From NCBI GenBank assembly GCA_022579005.1, contig MU401876.1, forward strand, positions 1-19,575: 19,575 nt of DNA, written 5' to 3'. This DNA comes from Poronia punctata (Eukaryota > Ascomycota > Sordariomycetes > Xylariales > Xylariaceae). Both the position numbers and the translations under genes were made by a program. Positions within the stretch are counted from its first letter, which is position 1, and every line of letters begins with the position of its first letter. The notes beneath the pieces are model-generated. The model saw only the letters and a program-made list of their open reading frames with translations. It ran no database searches and had not been told where the DNA came from. This document shows positions 1 through 9,028 of this stretch, one piece after another.

Positions 1-1270
1 TATTATATAATTATATTTACGCTTTTTTAACTTTTATATATTATAAATATAATCTTACTAAGTTTTTTATATAAAAAAAAGCTATTATTGCTTTTTTTTT
101 TATATTAATTACCTTATTGCTTTTTTAGTTACTGCTTTTATTTTTTTTATTAGTTATTATATTGCTTTTTTTATTATATTTATAAGCTTTAATAAATTAA
201 ACTTTATTTTTAATAAAAGTATTGTATAGGTTTTTATTTTTTTTATTTTTTAAAAAGATTTAAAACAACTTTTGCTTTTTGCGCCTTATTTTGCTTTTTA
301 CTTTTTAAGTTTTAGTATTGCTTTTAGTTTTTATTTTTTAGTGTTTTTTGCGCTTTTACCTCTAGCTTATTGCTAAATGCTTTTTTTTAAGTTTTTGCTT
401 AGCAATACTAACTTTGCTTTTATTTTAGTTGCTATTGCTTTTTTTCTTTTTTTAAGTTTTTATATTTAAAGTAGTTAATTTTTTAGTTAAAGTTATTAAG
501 CTACTTATTATAATGCTAAAAAACGTTTATGCTTACTTTTTAAGTATAAACTTTTTTTTTAATATTTTCTTTTAAGTTTTTAGCTTAATACCTTTATATT
601 TTTTAGCTTTAAAGCTTACTTTAAGTGCTAATAGCGCTTTTTTTTCTTGCTGCTTATTTTATTATTGTTTTATAAATTGTATTGCTAGTGCTAAGCGCTT
701 TTTTAAGTATGTTTGCTATTTTTTTATTACTTTTAATAATTATTATAAAGTTAGCATTAGCTATTTTAAAGTTGCTAAAGCTAGTTTTTAAACTTATTGC
801 TTTTATTATTAAAGTTGCTATAGTTATAAATTAATATAAGTATTTTTTATATATACTTTATTGTTTTATGCTAACTTAAATTATATAGTAAACTTAAGTT
901 ATATACTTTTGCTTGCTGCTTTTATAAAGCTTTATATTTTAAGCAAATTAAAAAACTTTAAAATAATACTATAAATATTTTTTTTATTATATATTTATTA
1001 TGCTTATTAACTTTATATTAGCATATTAATAAGCTTTGCGCTACTATTTGCTTTATTTAACGTTTATTAAATTAAATCTTTAATAAAAATAGCAATATAT
1101 TTAAAAAATGTTTAAAGTAAGTAGTTAGCTTTAAAGTTATTAGTTTAAAGTATTAGTAGCTAGTTTAGCTTTAAAAGTTATTTAAAATTAAATAGTATTA
1201 ATATAACTTTTTTTTTATTATATTTTTTTTATATTTTATAATATACTTACTATTTAGCTTATATATACTT
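1..1270. other. Unassigned AT-rich block, T-rich on the plus strand
   Basis: No gene can be supported here. The plus strand is strongly T-rich, with many runs of the form GCTTTTT. The minus strand therefore reads as an A-rich, lysine/serine/alanine-rich translation full of TAA and TAG. This is the same strand bias as the copia remnant that follows, so the block may be a RIP-mutated minus-strand coding region of another element, or the copia 3' LTR plus flank. The copia 3' LTR would be expected somewhere in about 800-1290. A T run at 1280-1288 could be the copy of its polypurine tract, but I could not find a matching second LTR. I considered a pogo/Fot1-like transposase tail for about 400-900 and could not support it. 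Confidence 0.4.
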
Positions 1271-1329
1271 GCTAACTTGTTTTTTTTTATATTTTATATT
1301 ATATGCTACCTATATATATTATATATATT

Positions 1330-1900
1330 TTAACTTAGCACTTTAATATATTATAAATTAAATATTACGTAAAAGTGTTTAAACGCAATATAAAAAAGCT
1401 TTTTAGTTAAACTATTTGCTAGCATGTTTTTAATTAAAATATACTTAACTTTAAAAGTTTTTTAAAAGTATTTATATTAAACTTATATATTTTATATATT
1501 TATATACTATAATTAAGTGCTAATTTTTTTTTAATTACTTATTATAAGCTTAATAGCTTAAATATTATTATAGTAAATTATTTAATTTTAATTAAAGTTT
1601 AAGCGTAGCTTTTTTAATAAGTATTTAATTACTATAAGCTTTTACGCTATAGCTTTTAAAATAATTAATTTTGCTTTAGTTATTAATATAAATATAATAA
1701 ATTATTAATACGCTTTTTATATAATAAAGCTACTTTAAAAGTTTATTAAATATTTATAAGTTAAGCATTACGTTTTTTTATTATTTATAAACAATATATT
1801 ACTTATAATAACTAAGGCTTATATTATATTTAACGTATTATTTATTACTATTTTTAAAGTATGCATTATAAATAAGTATTAAATTACTTAGTTTATAGCT
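1330..1900 (-). pseudogene. Copia RNase H and polyprotein C-terminus, RIP-degraded
   Basis: In the live element this domain removes the RNA template during reverse transcription. The minus-strand reading shows a stretch ITKAKLIILKAIA around 1640-1680, matching the copia RNase H block that contains T-E-A-E-L; both acidic residues are now lysine. Further on, a motif reading ANSLTKKL at about 1396-1419 corresponds to the near-universal copia C-terminal A-D-x-L-T-K motif, with Asp changed to Asn. The reading phase is the same as the RT, and the frame runs without an indel to a TAA at 1330-1332. That TAA may be the true stop or a mutated Gln, in which case the end is a little lower. Several in-frame TAA/TAG codons interrupt it. 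The N-terminal edge is approximate. Confidence 0.75.
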
Positions 1901-2199
1901 TTATAATAGTTTAATTTAAAATTTATAAAAAAGCGCAATAGTAATAAAGCTATATATACTATATTTAGCTTAATTATAATTGCTATATAAATAATTAACT
2001 TAACTTTTTTTTAGTATGCTTTAATTTTTTTTATAATTATAATGCTTTTAAATTTTATAAGTTTTTTATATAGCAAAGAAGTAATTAATATTTAGCTTAA
2101 ATTAGCTTAGTAAAAGCGCTTAGCTACTTTTTTAATATATTAGTTATAAAGTAAAAAATTTTTTTTTTTTTATTTATTTTAAATAACATATATTTTAAA

Positions 2200-2835
2200 A
2201 AACTATATAATATTTTCTTAGTTTTTAATCTTATAGTATTTTTTAATTTTTTAAATAATTAAAGCTGCTTTATGCTTATTTAGTTTATTATAAATAACTA
2301 AAAAGTTGTTAACATAAAATATAATAAAAACTAATTAACTTTTAGTATACTATAAATATAATTTTTTAAGTAATAGTTTAAGCTTAAATATTTTAAGTAT
2401 TAACGTAAACTTTTTATATTAAAAAAGTAATAAGTTTTTTAATTTATAAAGTGCTTTAAGCAATAATATTACTTTATTTTTTTTTATAATTAACTTATTT
2501 AGTATTTTATATACTATAAGTTTTAATTTTTTGCATATTATATTAAAAAACGTACTTTTAATATTAAATTACTTAACTTTATAATCTTTTCTAGCTATAA
2601 TTATTATTATAATCTTAAAGGTTATTATTACTAAGGTAGCTATATAAGTTAATTATAAAGTTTTTATTTACTATTAGTTACTTTATATTATAAGTTATGC
2701 TTTATACTTTATAAAAAAACCTTTTTTATTAAACTTATATATAAATACTTATTTAAGTAGTAATAAATTACTTTTTGCTTTACTTTTAAGAATTTTTTTT
2801 ATTATATTAAGCAAAAGTATTTAAGTTAGCTTACG
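2200..2835 (-). pseudogene. Copia-type reverse transcriptase, RIP-degraded
   Basis: This is the RNA-dependent DNA polymerase of the copia element. From the high-coordinate side the minus strand reads a K-x-V-F-x-Y-K-F block near 2740-2790, then KKGFFIKYKA (about 2690-2730), the region where copia RTs have K-A-R-L-V-x-R-G. It continues with KVILLLKALYKLKN, equivalent to the family's L-K-x-A-L-Y-G-L-K block. It then reaches YVNNF at 2302-2316, the catalytic Y-V-D-D box with both aspartates changed to asparagine. The phase holds across about 430 bases from 2735 to 2302 without a net indel. Stops are TAA/TAG only. The protein is certainly inactive. The KARLV and ALYGLK-like blocks point to copia rather than gypsy or LINE. 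Confidence 0.85.
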
Positions 2836-3554
2836 CTTTATGCTTTTTTAAAATTAGTTTTTAAAAAGGTATATAGCTAAGTTTTTTTACTTTAAAAATA
2901 GCAGCTTAGTAAAATTGTTATAATATATACGTTTTAATAGCGCTATACTAATTTTTTTTGCTGCCTTTTATTATACTGCTGCTATAAATACTATATATAA
3001 CGTTTTATACTTATAATTACTTATATATATAGCTTTTAAGTATTTTAAAAAAAATGTTTATAAAAACTTTATAAAGCAATTGTTTTTAAAAATAAAAATA
3101 TTTTTTTTATACTATATAATAGTATATATTATATAGCTTAACTTATTAAAATTATTTAAGTTTTTTAGCTTAATTTTTTTAAGCTTTTAGCTTATATATA
3201 AAGCTAGCAAGTAAATTTTTTTTATATATTTGTATTTTACTTTAAGCAGCGCTTTTTTTAATTTTTTTTTAATTTAAAGCTTTATAAATTGCTTTACTTT
3301 ACTTTTTTCCTTTTTATTAAAAGATTTTTTGTTTTTAAATAAAAGTTACTTTAAGTCTTTTATAAAGGTATTAAAAAGATTGTTTATAGTAATTAGCTTT
3401 TTTTTTTTACTATTGCTAACTTTATTTTTGTTATTATTTTTTTTAACTTTTAATAAGCTTTTTGTTAGCGTTTGCTAAAATAATAGTTTTATTAAGATTT
3501 TTTTAAATTATGTTAGCTTTAAATTTTTTAGTTGCTATGCTTTTAGTAGCAAGG

Positions 3555-3734
3555 CAGCTTTTTTGCTAAAGTATAACTACGCTGCTAGCATAGCTTTTTT
3601 GCTAAAGTATAACTATAATATAAGCGTAGCACTTTTTTTAAAAAGTAACTATGCTGCTAGCATAGCTTTTTTTTTAAAATAAAACTATAATGCTAGTATA
3701 GCACTTTTTTTAAAAAGCAACTATAATAATAGCT
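3555..3734 (-). repeat. 36-bp tandem repeat, five copies, 12 codons per unit
   Basis: Five consecutive 36-bp units occupy 3555-3590, 3591-3626, 3627-3662, 3663-3698 and 3699-3734. On the plus strand each starts CAGC or TAGC, continues with a T-rich run and an AACTA core, and mostly ends near GCTAGCA. In the phase of the copia RT the minus strand reads a 12-residue repeat. The unit 1 copy is MLAA-stop-LYFSKKA and the unit 3 copy is MLAA-stop-LLFKKSA, where the stop is probably a mutated Gln. Many differences between units are transitions, but some are not. A weaker sixth copy may precede 3555. Confidence 0.85.
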
Positions 3735-4054
3735 TTAAAACCTTTACTTATTATATAAGTACTTTTTTTATACGTTGCTTAAAGGCTATTAAGCGTTACT
3801 TAACTACTTTTTTACTTTATTTAGTTACTTTTAATACTATACTTTACTTAAATTAAATTTTTTTATTTAAACTACTTTTAAATAGCTAGCTTTTTTTATA
3901 TTTACTTAAATTTAAGTTTAAATTTAAAAGCTTTATACTTAATATAAATTTAATTAAAATAGTTAGCTTTATTTTTTTGCTTTTTCTTTTTTTATTACTA
4001 TTACTTTTGTTGCTACTTTTTAAGTAAAAACTAGCTTATTTTTTACTTATAAAA

Positions 4055-4177
4055 TAGTTAACTACTTATTTTATAGTTTGTTATACTACTTAATATATAA
4101 GCTAGTTAACTACTTATTTTTTTAATTAACTAAATTAACTAATTACTTTTTATATACTTTAGTTAACTGCTTATTTT
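4055..4177. repeat. Three dispersed copies of an 18-bp word
   Basis: The word TAGTTAACTACTTATTTT occurs at 4055-4072 and 4103-4120, and with one A-to-G difference at 4160-4177. The starts are 48 and 57 bases apart, both multiples of three. The copies lie in the copia linker and may be a second, more diverged in-frame expansion. AT-rich background makes chance sharing easier, but 18 bases three times within 123 is unlikely to be chance. Confidence 0.6.
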
Positions 4178-4639
4178 TTTATAATATATATAATTAGTAT
4201 AATAAAAGCACTTAATAAAGCTATATTTTAAATTTTTTTAATTTTAAGTAAAAATTTAAACATATTTTAAAAGCGCTACTTTTAAGCTTATTATATTATA
4301 TATTTTTATATTATATTTAATAAAGTTTATATACTTTTTTTATTTAATTGCTTTATATTAATACTTTTTTAAAAGTTTTTTTAAAATTGCTTGCTTTAAA
4401 CCGGCTTTAATAGCTTAAGCGTTACTAAAAAAAATAAAAGTCTTATTTATAAATAAAGTTTTAAAATATATTTAACTTTTTTTATTAGTTTTTTAGCTAT
4501 ACTTACTTTTAACTTTTGCTTTTAAAAGCTTTTAAGTAGCTATACTATATAGTGCTTACTTTTAAGTTAATTACTTTTTTATAATGCTTTTTTTAAATGC
4601 TTTTGCTATTATAGCTATACTTTTAACTTTTTATTAAAT

Positions 4640-5700
4640 AGTTTATTAATAAAGTACTAAAAAATTTAATTAACTTTAGCAAATTTATATAATTTTATAC
4701 TTATATAAATTTTCTTTTTATATTTTTTAAAGTTATAAAACTGCTATTTATTAAACTTAACATTTTAAATAATAATAACTTTTTTTATAGTAAGTATTTA
4801 TATTTAGTATATATTAAACGCTATATATTTAATTATATATTTAATATATGCGCATAGCTTAGTTTTAAATTTTTACTTATTTTTATTAGCAAAATAATTT
4901 TATTTTAATAAGTATACTTTATACTTATAAGCTATTATTTTTATTTAATTAAGTTAAGCATTACTTATTAGTGCTTTGCTTATTAGTAGTATATACTAAT
5001 AAAAGTAGTACTTAAACTAAGTATTAAGCTTTTTTAAAAAGCTTATATTATTATATACTTTAAATAAGCTTTAGTTATATAACTATATAGCAGCTTTAGT
5101 AGCTTTAAGCTATAGCTTAATTAAAAGGCTTATGCTATATAATATAGTTTTAGCTTTTTTTATAACTTTTTTGCTTACTTATTTAGCTGCTTTAGTTAGT
5201 TTTTTTATATACTTTAATAATGTTTTAATTTTAATTCTTTTTTTTTATACTATAGTTAATAATATATTTATTTATTAATTATAATTACTGCTTATTTATT
5301 GTTATAACAAAACAGTTTTATTATAAGCTTATAGTAACGCTATATTTAACTTTTAAATATAGCAATTTTAATAAAAACTTTTTACTAAGTTTTACGCTAT
5401 ATTATAAAAGTATATAATATTTTAAAGTATTTATTTTTAAAAATAATTAATTAAAATGTTTTATTATACTTTTTATTATAGTTAAAAAGATCTTAATATA
5501 TTTTTTAAAATAAACGCTTAGCGCGTTGCTTTAAAGTTTTTTAAAAAATTACTTTTAATACGTAGTTAATTATATAACTTTTATACTTAATATATAGTAT
5601 TTTTTAAATTTTTATATTTTTTGCTTTATAAGCTAAAGCTTTTAGCGCTTTAGCTTTTAAGTGCTTAGATTTAAAGTGCTATAATACTTTATTATTTTTT
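4640..5700 (-). pseudogene. Copia integrase core, RIP-degraded
   Basis: The integrase inserts the cDNA into the host chromosome using a D-D-35-E catalytic triad. The minus strand reads DLFNYNKKYNKTF starting with GAT at plus 5490-5492, matching the first catalytic Asp block of fungal copia integrases. About 62 codons later comes FCYNNK, with Asn codon AAC at 5301-5303 in the place of the second catalytic Asp. The expected region of the catalytic Glu, normally in a P-x-Q-N-G-x-A-E block, lies around 5190 but is heavily mutated. The phase (codon edges at 3n) differs from protease and RT, so at least one indel lies on each side. Stops are all TAA or TAG. Domain ends are estimated from family spacing. 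Confidence 0.65.
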
Positions 5701-5859
5701 TATAATTTTAAAAAGTTGCTTAAAAGTTAAAATGCTTATTTAGTAGTAGCTATTACTAAACTAGCTACGCTTATTATAAACTTTTTTATATAGTTAGTAT
5801 TTATTATAAAGTATAATTTAAAGTAAAAAAAAATTTTTTATATTAAAAAAAAATTAGGT

Positions 5860-6230
5860 TATACTTATATTATAGTTTTTTAACTATAATGTTATGCTTA
5901 ATTATTTTAAAGCGCAATGTATAATTTAAGCTATAATATTAAATTCTTTTATTTTTAAGTTTAGCTTTTAATATAATATTAACATAAAAACTTTTTATAA
6001 AATAAATATTTTTAAATACTAAATTTTTTTTTTCTTTTTTATTTTTAGTATTAAGTATACTTTAAATAATTTTACGTTTTTTTTTTAAATTAAAAAAGAA
6101 AATGTGCTAGCTTTAACCTAGTTATTTTTAGTTAAAACAAATAATTTTATATTAAGCAGCTTTATATAGTTTACTAAGTATATAGTACTATAGTTGTTAA
6201 AAATAGTACTATTTAATAGTGTATGCTTAT
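5860..6230 (-). pseudogene. Copia aspartic protease, RIP-degraded
   Basis: The element's protease would cut the Gag-Pol polyprotein. The minus strand reads NKHTLLNSTIFNN ending at plus 6193. The NST triplet (6205-6213) stands where copia proteases have the catalytic D-S-G, so Asp has become Asn and Gly has become Thr. Downstream in the same phase it reads NLVFKNIYFIKSFYVNII, corresponding to the conserved block with V-P-x-F-x-x-N-L/I seen after the flap in copia proteases. The phase agrees with the RT and RNase H of the same element. The boundary with the integrase is not sharp. Confidence 0.65.
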
Positions 6231-7150
6231 TTATACTAATAGTAGTATATATTTTATAAAAATTATTTTAAATGCTACTAACTATAATAAAATTAATAAC
6301 TATATATATTATATTATATAGTAGCTATATTTTTTCTTTTAAACTTAAAAAATTGTTTAAGCTTTTACTACTAAATAATAATCTTTTAGTAAAGCTTAGT
6401 ACTTTTTTTTTTTTTTTTTTAATTTTATTATATAGTTTACTTTATTTATTATTTTAATAGCGTTATTATATAGTTTTAAGCTTATTATTAATTATTTTTA
6501 GTAGCTAATTAAAAGCATAAGATTTAATTATTGCAAACTAGTATTAAGCATACTTATTAAGCTTTTAAAAATATTTTGCTAATTTTTTGTAAAGGTATTT
6601 ATATAATTTGCATTTTTTTTTTTTTTAACTTTTTAAAAAATAAGCTTTTTAAGCTATTTTTAGCAGTAGCAAATATAGCTATATATTTTGCTTTTTTTTT
6701 TAACTAGTATTTAATTACTAAGTTAGCTATAAGCTAATTTATTTTCTTTATTATAAAAAAAAGTTTACTTTTTGCTTGCTTATAAAAAAATTTACTTTTT
6801 TTTTACATAGCTTACTTTAGTTAAAGTTTTAGCTAAAGTGTGCATAATAAACTTTTAACTATAAGTAGCTTTTTAACTTTTTTAAGCTTATAGTTAAGCG
6901 CTTTATAATAAATTATAGTTTATTTTTTATATTATTTATTAAACTTAATATTGCTTTTTTAGCTTTTATAAAAACTTTTTAATATTGCTTTTAAGCAATA
7001 AAATAATAATTAACTTTATAAAGTATAATAATACTATATAATATTTTAACTTAGTTTTAAAGCATTAGCTAGCTGCTTTTTATTTATATTGCGTTAACTT
7101 ATATATAATACTTTATATTAACAATTTTTTTAACTTAAGCTTAAAAAATG
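6231..7150 (-). pseudogene. Probable copia gag region, not resolved
   Basis: By position this should be the gag (capsid/nucleocapsid) part of the copia element, upstream of its protease. A minus-strand stretch around 6590-6615 reads KCKLYKY, which could be the first half of a C-x2-C-x4-H-x4-C zinc knuckle with the second Cys mutated, but the His and last Cys are not visible in the same frame. No other gag feature is recognisable. An open plus-strand frame of 61 codons at 6272-6457 lies here; it is a low-complexity product of T-rich DNA and includes an 18-base T run at 6403-6420. I do not regard it as a gene. Confidence 0.35.
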
Positions 7151-7850
7151 TTAATTTAAAGTTGTTTATATATTTTATATTATATATCTTATATTTTAAA
7201 GCTTTGTTAAATAGTAAGCTTTTTTTTAATTTAAGCTATTATAAACTATTATATTAATTTTTAAAGTTTATTGCTTTTTTGTTTATTTTTTTCTTTTTAC
7301 TTTTTTAGCTTTGCACAGTATTTTTTAACACAATAACGCTTAAGTTTTTAAAGCGTAGTTGCTTTAAAAAAGCGCTTAAAAACTTTTTTAAAGTTATACT
7401 TAAAAAAGTACCTATTTAAGTTAACATTTTTTTAAATACTCTTAGTAGTAGTAGCAACTTAAAAAGTTTTAAACTATTGCTTTTAGTTTTAAAAATAAGC
7501 AAGCTTTATATAAAACTTAATAAATATAAAAATATTATTAAATATTTTAATAATTATTAAATTATATTTATATAATAACTAAAAACGTTTTAAAAAAAAT
7601 ATATAATATAAAAAATATTAGCTTATTAAATAAAAACTAATTTAATTAGCAAAAAAATATTATATAACTATATAAAGCTAGCTTTTAAAAAAAGCAATTT
7701 TATATAAGCACCGGTTTTTTAATAGCAAACTAAGCTTATAACTTTAATAAATTATATTAACTATATTTAATAAAGTAAAAAATAAAAAATAGTGCTAAAA
7801 TTAGCATAGCTAGTATATATATTAAATATATAAAATTAATTAAAATATAT

Positions 7851-7923
7851 ATATAACTAATTTATAAGTATATATTGCTTAACTTTTATAGTTAAGCAAT
7901 ATTTATATTTATTTTAGTTATAT
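7851..7923. repeat. 73-bp interrupted palindrome (33-nt arms, 7-nt loop)
   Basis: The left arm at 7851-7883 and right arm at 7891-7923 are reverse complements at 27 of 33 positions. The inner 12 bp (ATATTGCTTAAC against GTTAAGCAATAT) and the outer 10 bp pair perfectly; all six mismatches fall in the middle. The loop is TTTTATA. It could be a short hairpin element or the terminal region of a DNA transposon. No target duplication was evident. Confidence 0.75.
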
Positions 7924-8102
7924 ATTAATTAAGTAATTTAACTTACATTTTAACTATAAAAGCTATAAAGTAAATTATACTTGCTGCTTAATAAAGCAAT
8001 AAATAAAATGCGCTTTATGCTTTTTACTTTTTTAATATTGTACACTTTTCATTTTAGCTTTATTTTTAATATTATAATTATTAAATAACTTAAAAGTGTT
8101 TT

Positions 8103-8141
8103 TACTTAGTGCTACGCAGCGCGTATGCTTTATACTAAGTA
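8103..8141. repeat. Nested inverted repeat with a GC core
   Basis: The outer arms TACTTAGT (8103-8110) and ACTAAGTA (8134-8141) enclose inner arms TACGC (8113-8117) and GCGTA (8121-8125). The inner loop is AGC. CpG-bearing words are rare in this window, so their survival as a base-paired core is notable. The sequence TATATAAACC follows immediately and could be a TATA-like element, but no gene is attached to it. Confidence 0.55.
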
Positions 8142-8220
8142 TATAAACCTCTTTTTTTATTAGTTATTATATATAACCTTATTATTAATAAACCTAAAAT
8201 AATTGCAGCGTAATTTATAA

Positions 8221-8251
8221 AGCGCGTAGTTAATTTTTTAATTAACGCGCT
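8221..8251. repeat. Hairpin ending in AGCGCGT and ACGCGCT
   Basis: The left end AGCGCGT and right end ACGCGCT are perfect reverse complements, and TAATT pairs with AATTA inside them. A 3-nt bulge (AGT) interrupts the left arm and a short T-rich loop closes the hairpin. It lies about 80 bp from the previous palindrome in the same CpG-retaining patch. Confidence 0.6.
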
Positions 8252-8690
8252 ATATATATTATATTTTTTAAAATAAGCTTTGCTTATTTTTTTAATATTA
8301 GATTGATTATAGCTTAATTTGCTAATATATACTAAACGCTTTTCTATTTTAGTAGTAACTACTTAGTTATCTTTAAAGTAAACCTATTATTTATTATAAT
8401 AAATAATTTTATAAAACTATATAAGTTAAATACCTAGCTTTTATTAATATATACGTTATTTAGTATTTATTTTTATATTTAAGTTAATAGCAAGCTTATT
8501 AAGCTTTCTATATTTTTATTAAACTTTATTTACTATTAGTGCTTTAATAAAAATTGCTATTATAATATAATTAAAAAAATAATAAAAATATTAGTTTAAT
8601 TTATATAAAGCGCGTTGTTAGCTTTAAATATAATAAGCAAAAAGACTAATTTATTACTAAAGATTTTAATTTTATGCTAGTTTTTTAAAT

Positions 8691-8695
8691 CTAGC
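8691..8695. repeat. Target site duplication CTAGC, left copy
   Basis: The five bases CTAGC directly before the 5' LTR are repeated exactly directly after the 3' LTR at 15906-15910. A 5-bp duplication is the usual length for LTR-retrotransposon integrases. Together with equal-length LTRs it fixes the element ends to the base. Confidence 0.92.
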
Positions 8696-9018
8696 TATAA
8701 CGGTGAAGGGGTATAGGGGTTGCAAAGCCATATAAGTAAGGGTCCTAAATTAGGAATAGAAGGGACCTACTATAACCACCTATTACCACCTTCCTGTTAG
8801 GGCTTTAGGTAACGGAATGAGCTACTAAATTAAGGTTGCAAATAAAGATATTCCTATAGCAAGAGCTATAGTAAATACCTAAAATAAAGAAAACATAAAT
8901 AGGTATAAACAATACTAAGCTATATATTTTAATTTCTTTTTCTTTACGTTTAAATTGAATTCTAAATATAAAAATATATTAGTTTTTGTACTAGTAGCTA
9001 TATTTATTAACTATTATA
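8696..9018 (+). repeat. 5' long terminal repeat, 323 bp
   Basis: The LTR starts TATAACGG and ends TATTATA. Compared with the other copy the ends were probably TGTAAC and TATTACA, the normal TG...CA form with TpG and CpA lost. By hand alignment it matches the 3' LTR at 275 of 323 positions with no gap and no transversion. Its first two thirds are much less mutated than in the 3' LTR: of 33 differences in nt 1-220, this copy keeps the C or G at 30. Its last third is more mutated. A TATA-like TATATATTTT lies at nt 226-235. Confidence 0.95.
8921..8955 (+). promoter_or_regulatory. Proposed LTR core promoter and RNA start
   Basis: TATATATTTT at 8921-8930 is followed by a pyrimidine-rich stretch (8933-8945) and then ACGTTTAAAT at 8946-8955. 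A TATA box followed by a CT-rich tract is a usual fungal promoter layout. The sequence at 8946 is the site whose partner in the 3' LTR (ACGTTTAGAT, 15833-15842) is complementary to the bases right after the 5' LTR. The RNA 5' end is therefore inferred at or near 8946, about 25 bases after the TATA box, giving a U3 of about 250 nt and an R-U5 of about 73 nt. The position is inference; the TATA and CT tract are seen in both LTRs. Confidence 0.55.
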
Positions 9019-9028
9019 ATCTAAACGT
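9019..9028 (+). other. Putative self-primer binding site
   Basis: ATCTAAACGT begins at the first base after the 5' LTR. Its reverse complement, ACGTTTAGAT, occurs exactly in the 3' LTR at nt 251-260 (15833-15842). The match extends one base further, to the terminal A of the LTR. The 5' LTR copy has one G-to-A change in this site. In Tf1/sushi-type gypsy elements the first 10-11 nt of the element RNA fold back on a site just after the LTR to prime cDNA synthesis instead of a tRNA, and this layout fits. I saw no tRNA-like TGG primer site. Confidence 0.6.

Larger units (their letters stand above)
2836..4640 (-). pseudogene. Copia integrase-RT linker region, repeat-bearing
   Basis: This stretch lies between the integrase and RT remnants and should encode the poorly conserved linker of the polyprotein. 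I recognise no domain. It contains a 36-bp tandem repeat (3555-3734) and three copies of an 18-bp word (4055-4177). The unit and spacings are all multiples of three, as expected for repeats expanded inside a reading frame. Composition and strand bias (T-rich plus strand) match the rest of the element. At about 1.8 kb the linker is long for the family, so part of it could be inserted sequence. Confidence 0.45.
1330..7150 (-). mobile_element. Degenerate Ty1/copia-type LTR retrotransposon (internal region)
   Basis: Reading the minus strand from high to low coordinates gives a protease active-site remnant near 6200, an integrase near 5500-4700, a reverse transcriptase near 2830-2200 and an RNase H ending at 1330. 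Protease, integrase, RT, RNase H is the copia order; gypsy elements have integrase last. Protease, RT and RNase H remnants share one reading phase (codon edges at plus positions of the form 3n+1), while integrase is in another, so few indels have accumulated. Damage is almost all CAA/CAG/TGG to stop and Asp/Glu to Asn/Lys, as RIP produces. The coding span of about 5.8 kb is long for the family because the integrase-RT linker is expanded by repeats. The gag end near 7150 is a guess, and neither LTR was identified. Confidence 0.8.
7151..8690. other. Gene-free AT-rich stretch with strong palindromes
   Basis: This block lies between the copia remnant and the gypsy 5' target duplication. I found no recognisable protein remnant on either strand. 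It should contain the copia 5' LTR and possibly the 5' part of the element that continues after the gypsy insertion. From about 8000 it keeps more CpG and GCGC words than the surrounding DNA, and it holds three hairpin-forming sequences annotated separately (7851-7923, 8103-8141, 8221-8251). A looser inverted pair, ACACTTTT at 8042-8049 and AAAAGTGT at 8092-8099, is also present. Confidence 0.5.

Noticed and set aside
400..900. Possible C-terminus of a pogo/Fot1-like transposase on the minus strand
   Set aside because: Only a general lysine and serine richness agrees. No ordered motif could be matched.
6272..6457. Open frame of 61 codons on the plus strand, hydrophobic and rich in Leu, Ile and Phe
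   Set aside because: It lies antisense to the copia gag/protease region. Its hydrophobicity comes from T-rich DNA, it includes an 18-base T run, and nothing resembles a start context or a conserved family. It reads as a chance gap between stops.
800..8690. LTR pair for the copia element
   Set aside because: I compared about 800-1330 with 7100-8690 by eye and found no ungapped repeat of useful length. Short similarities such as TTTTAAAC(T)TATTGCTTTTA are within what the composition gives.
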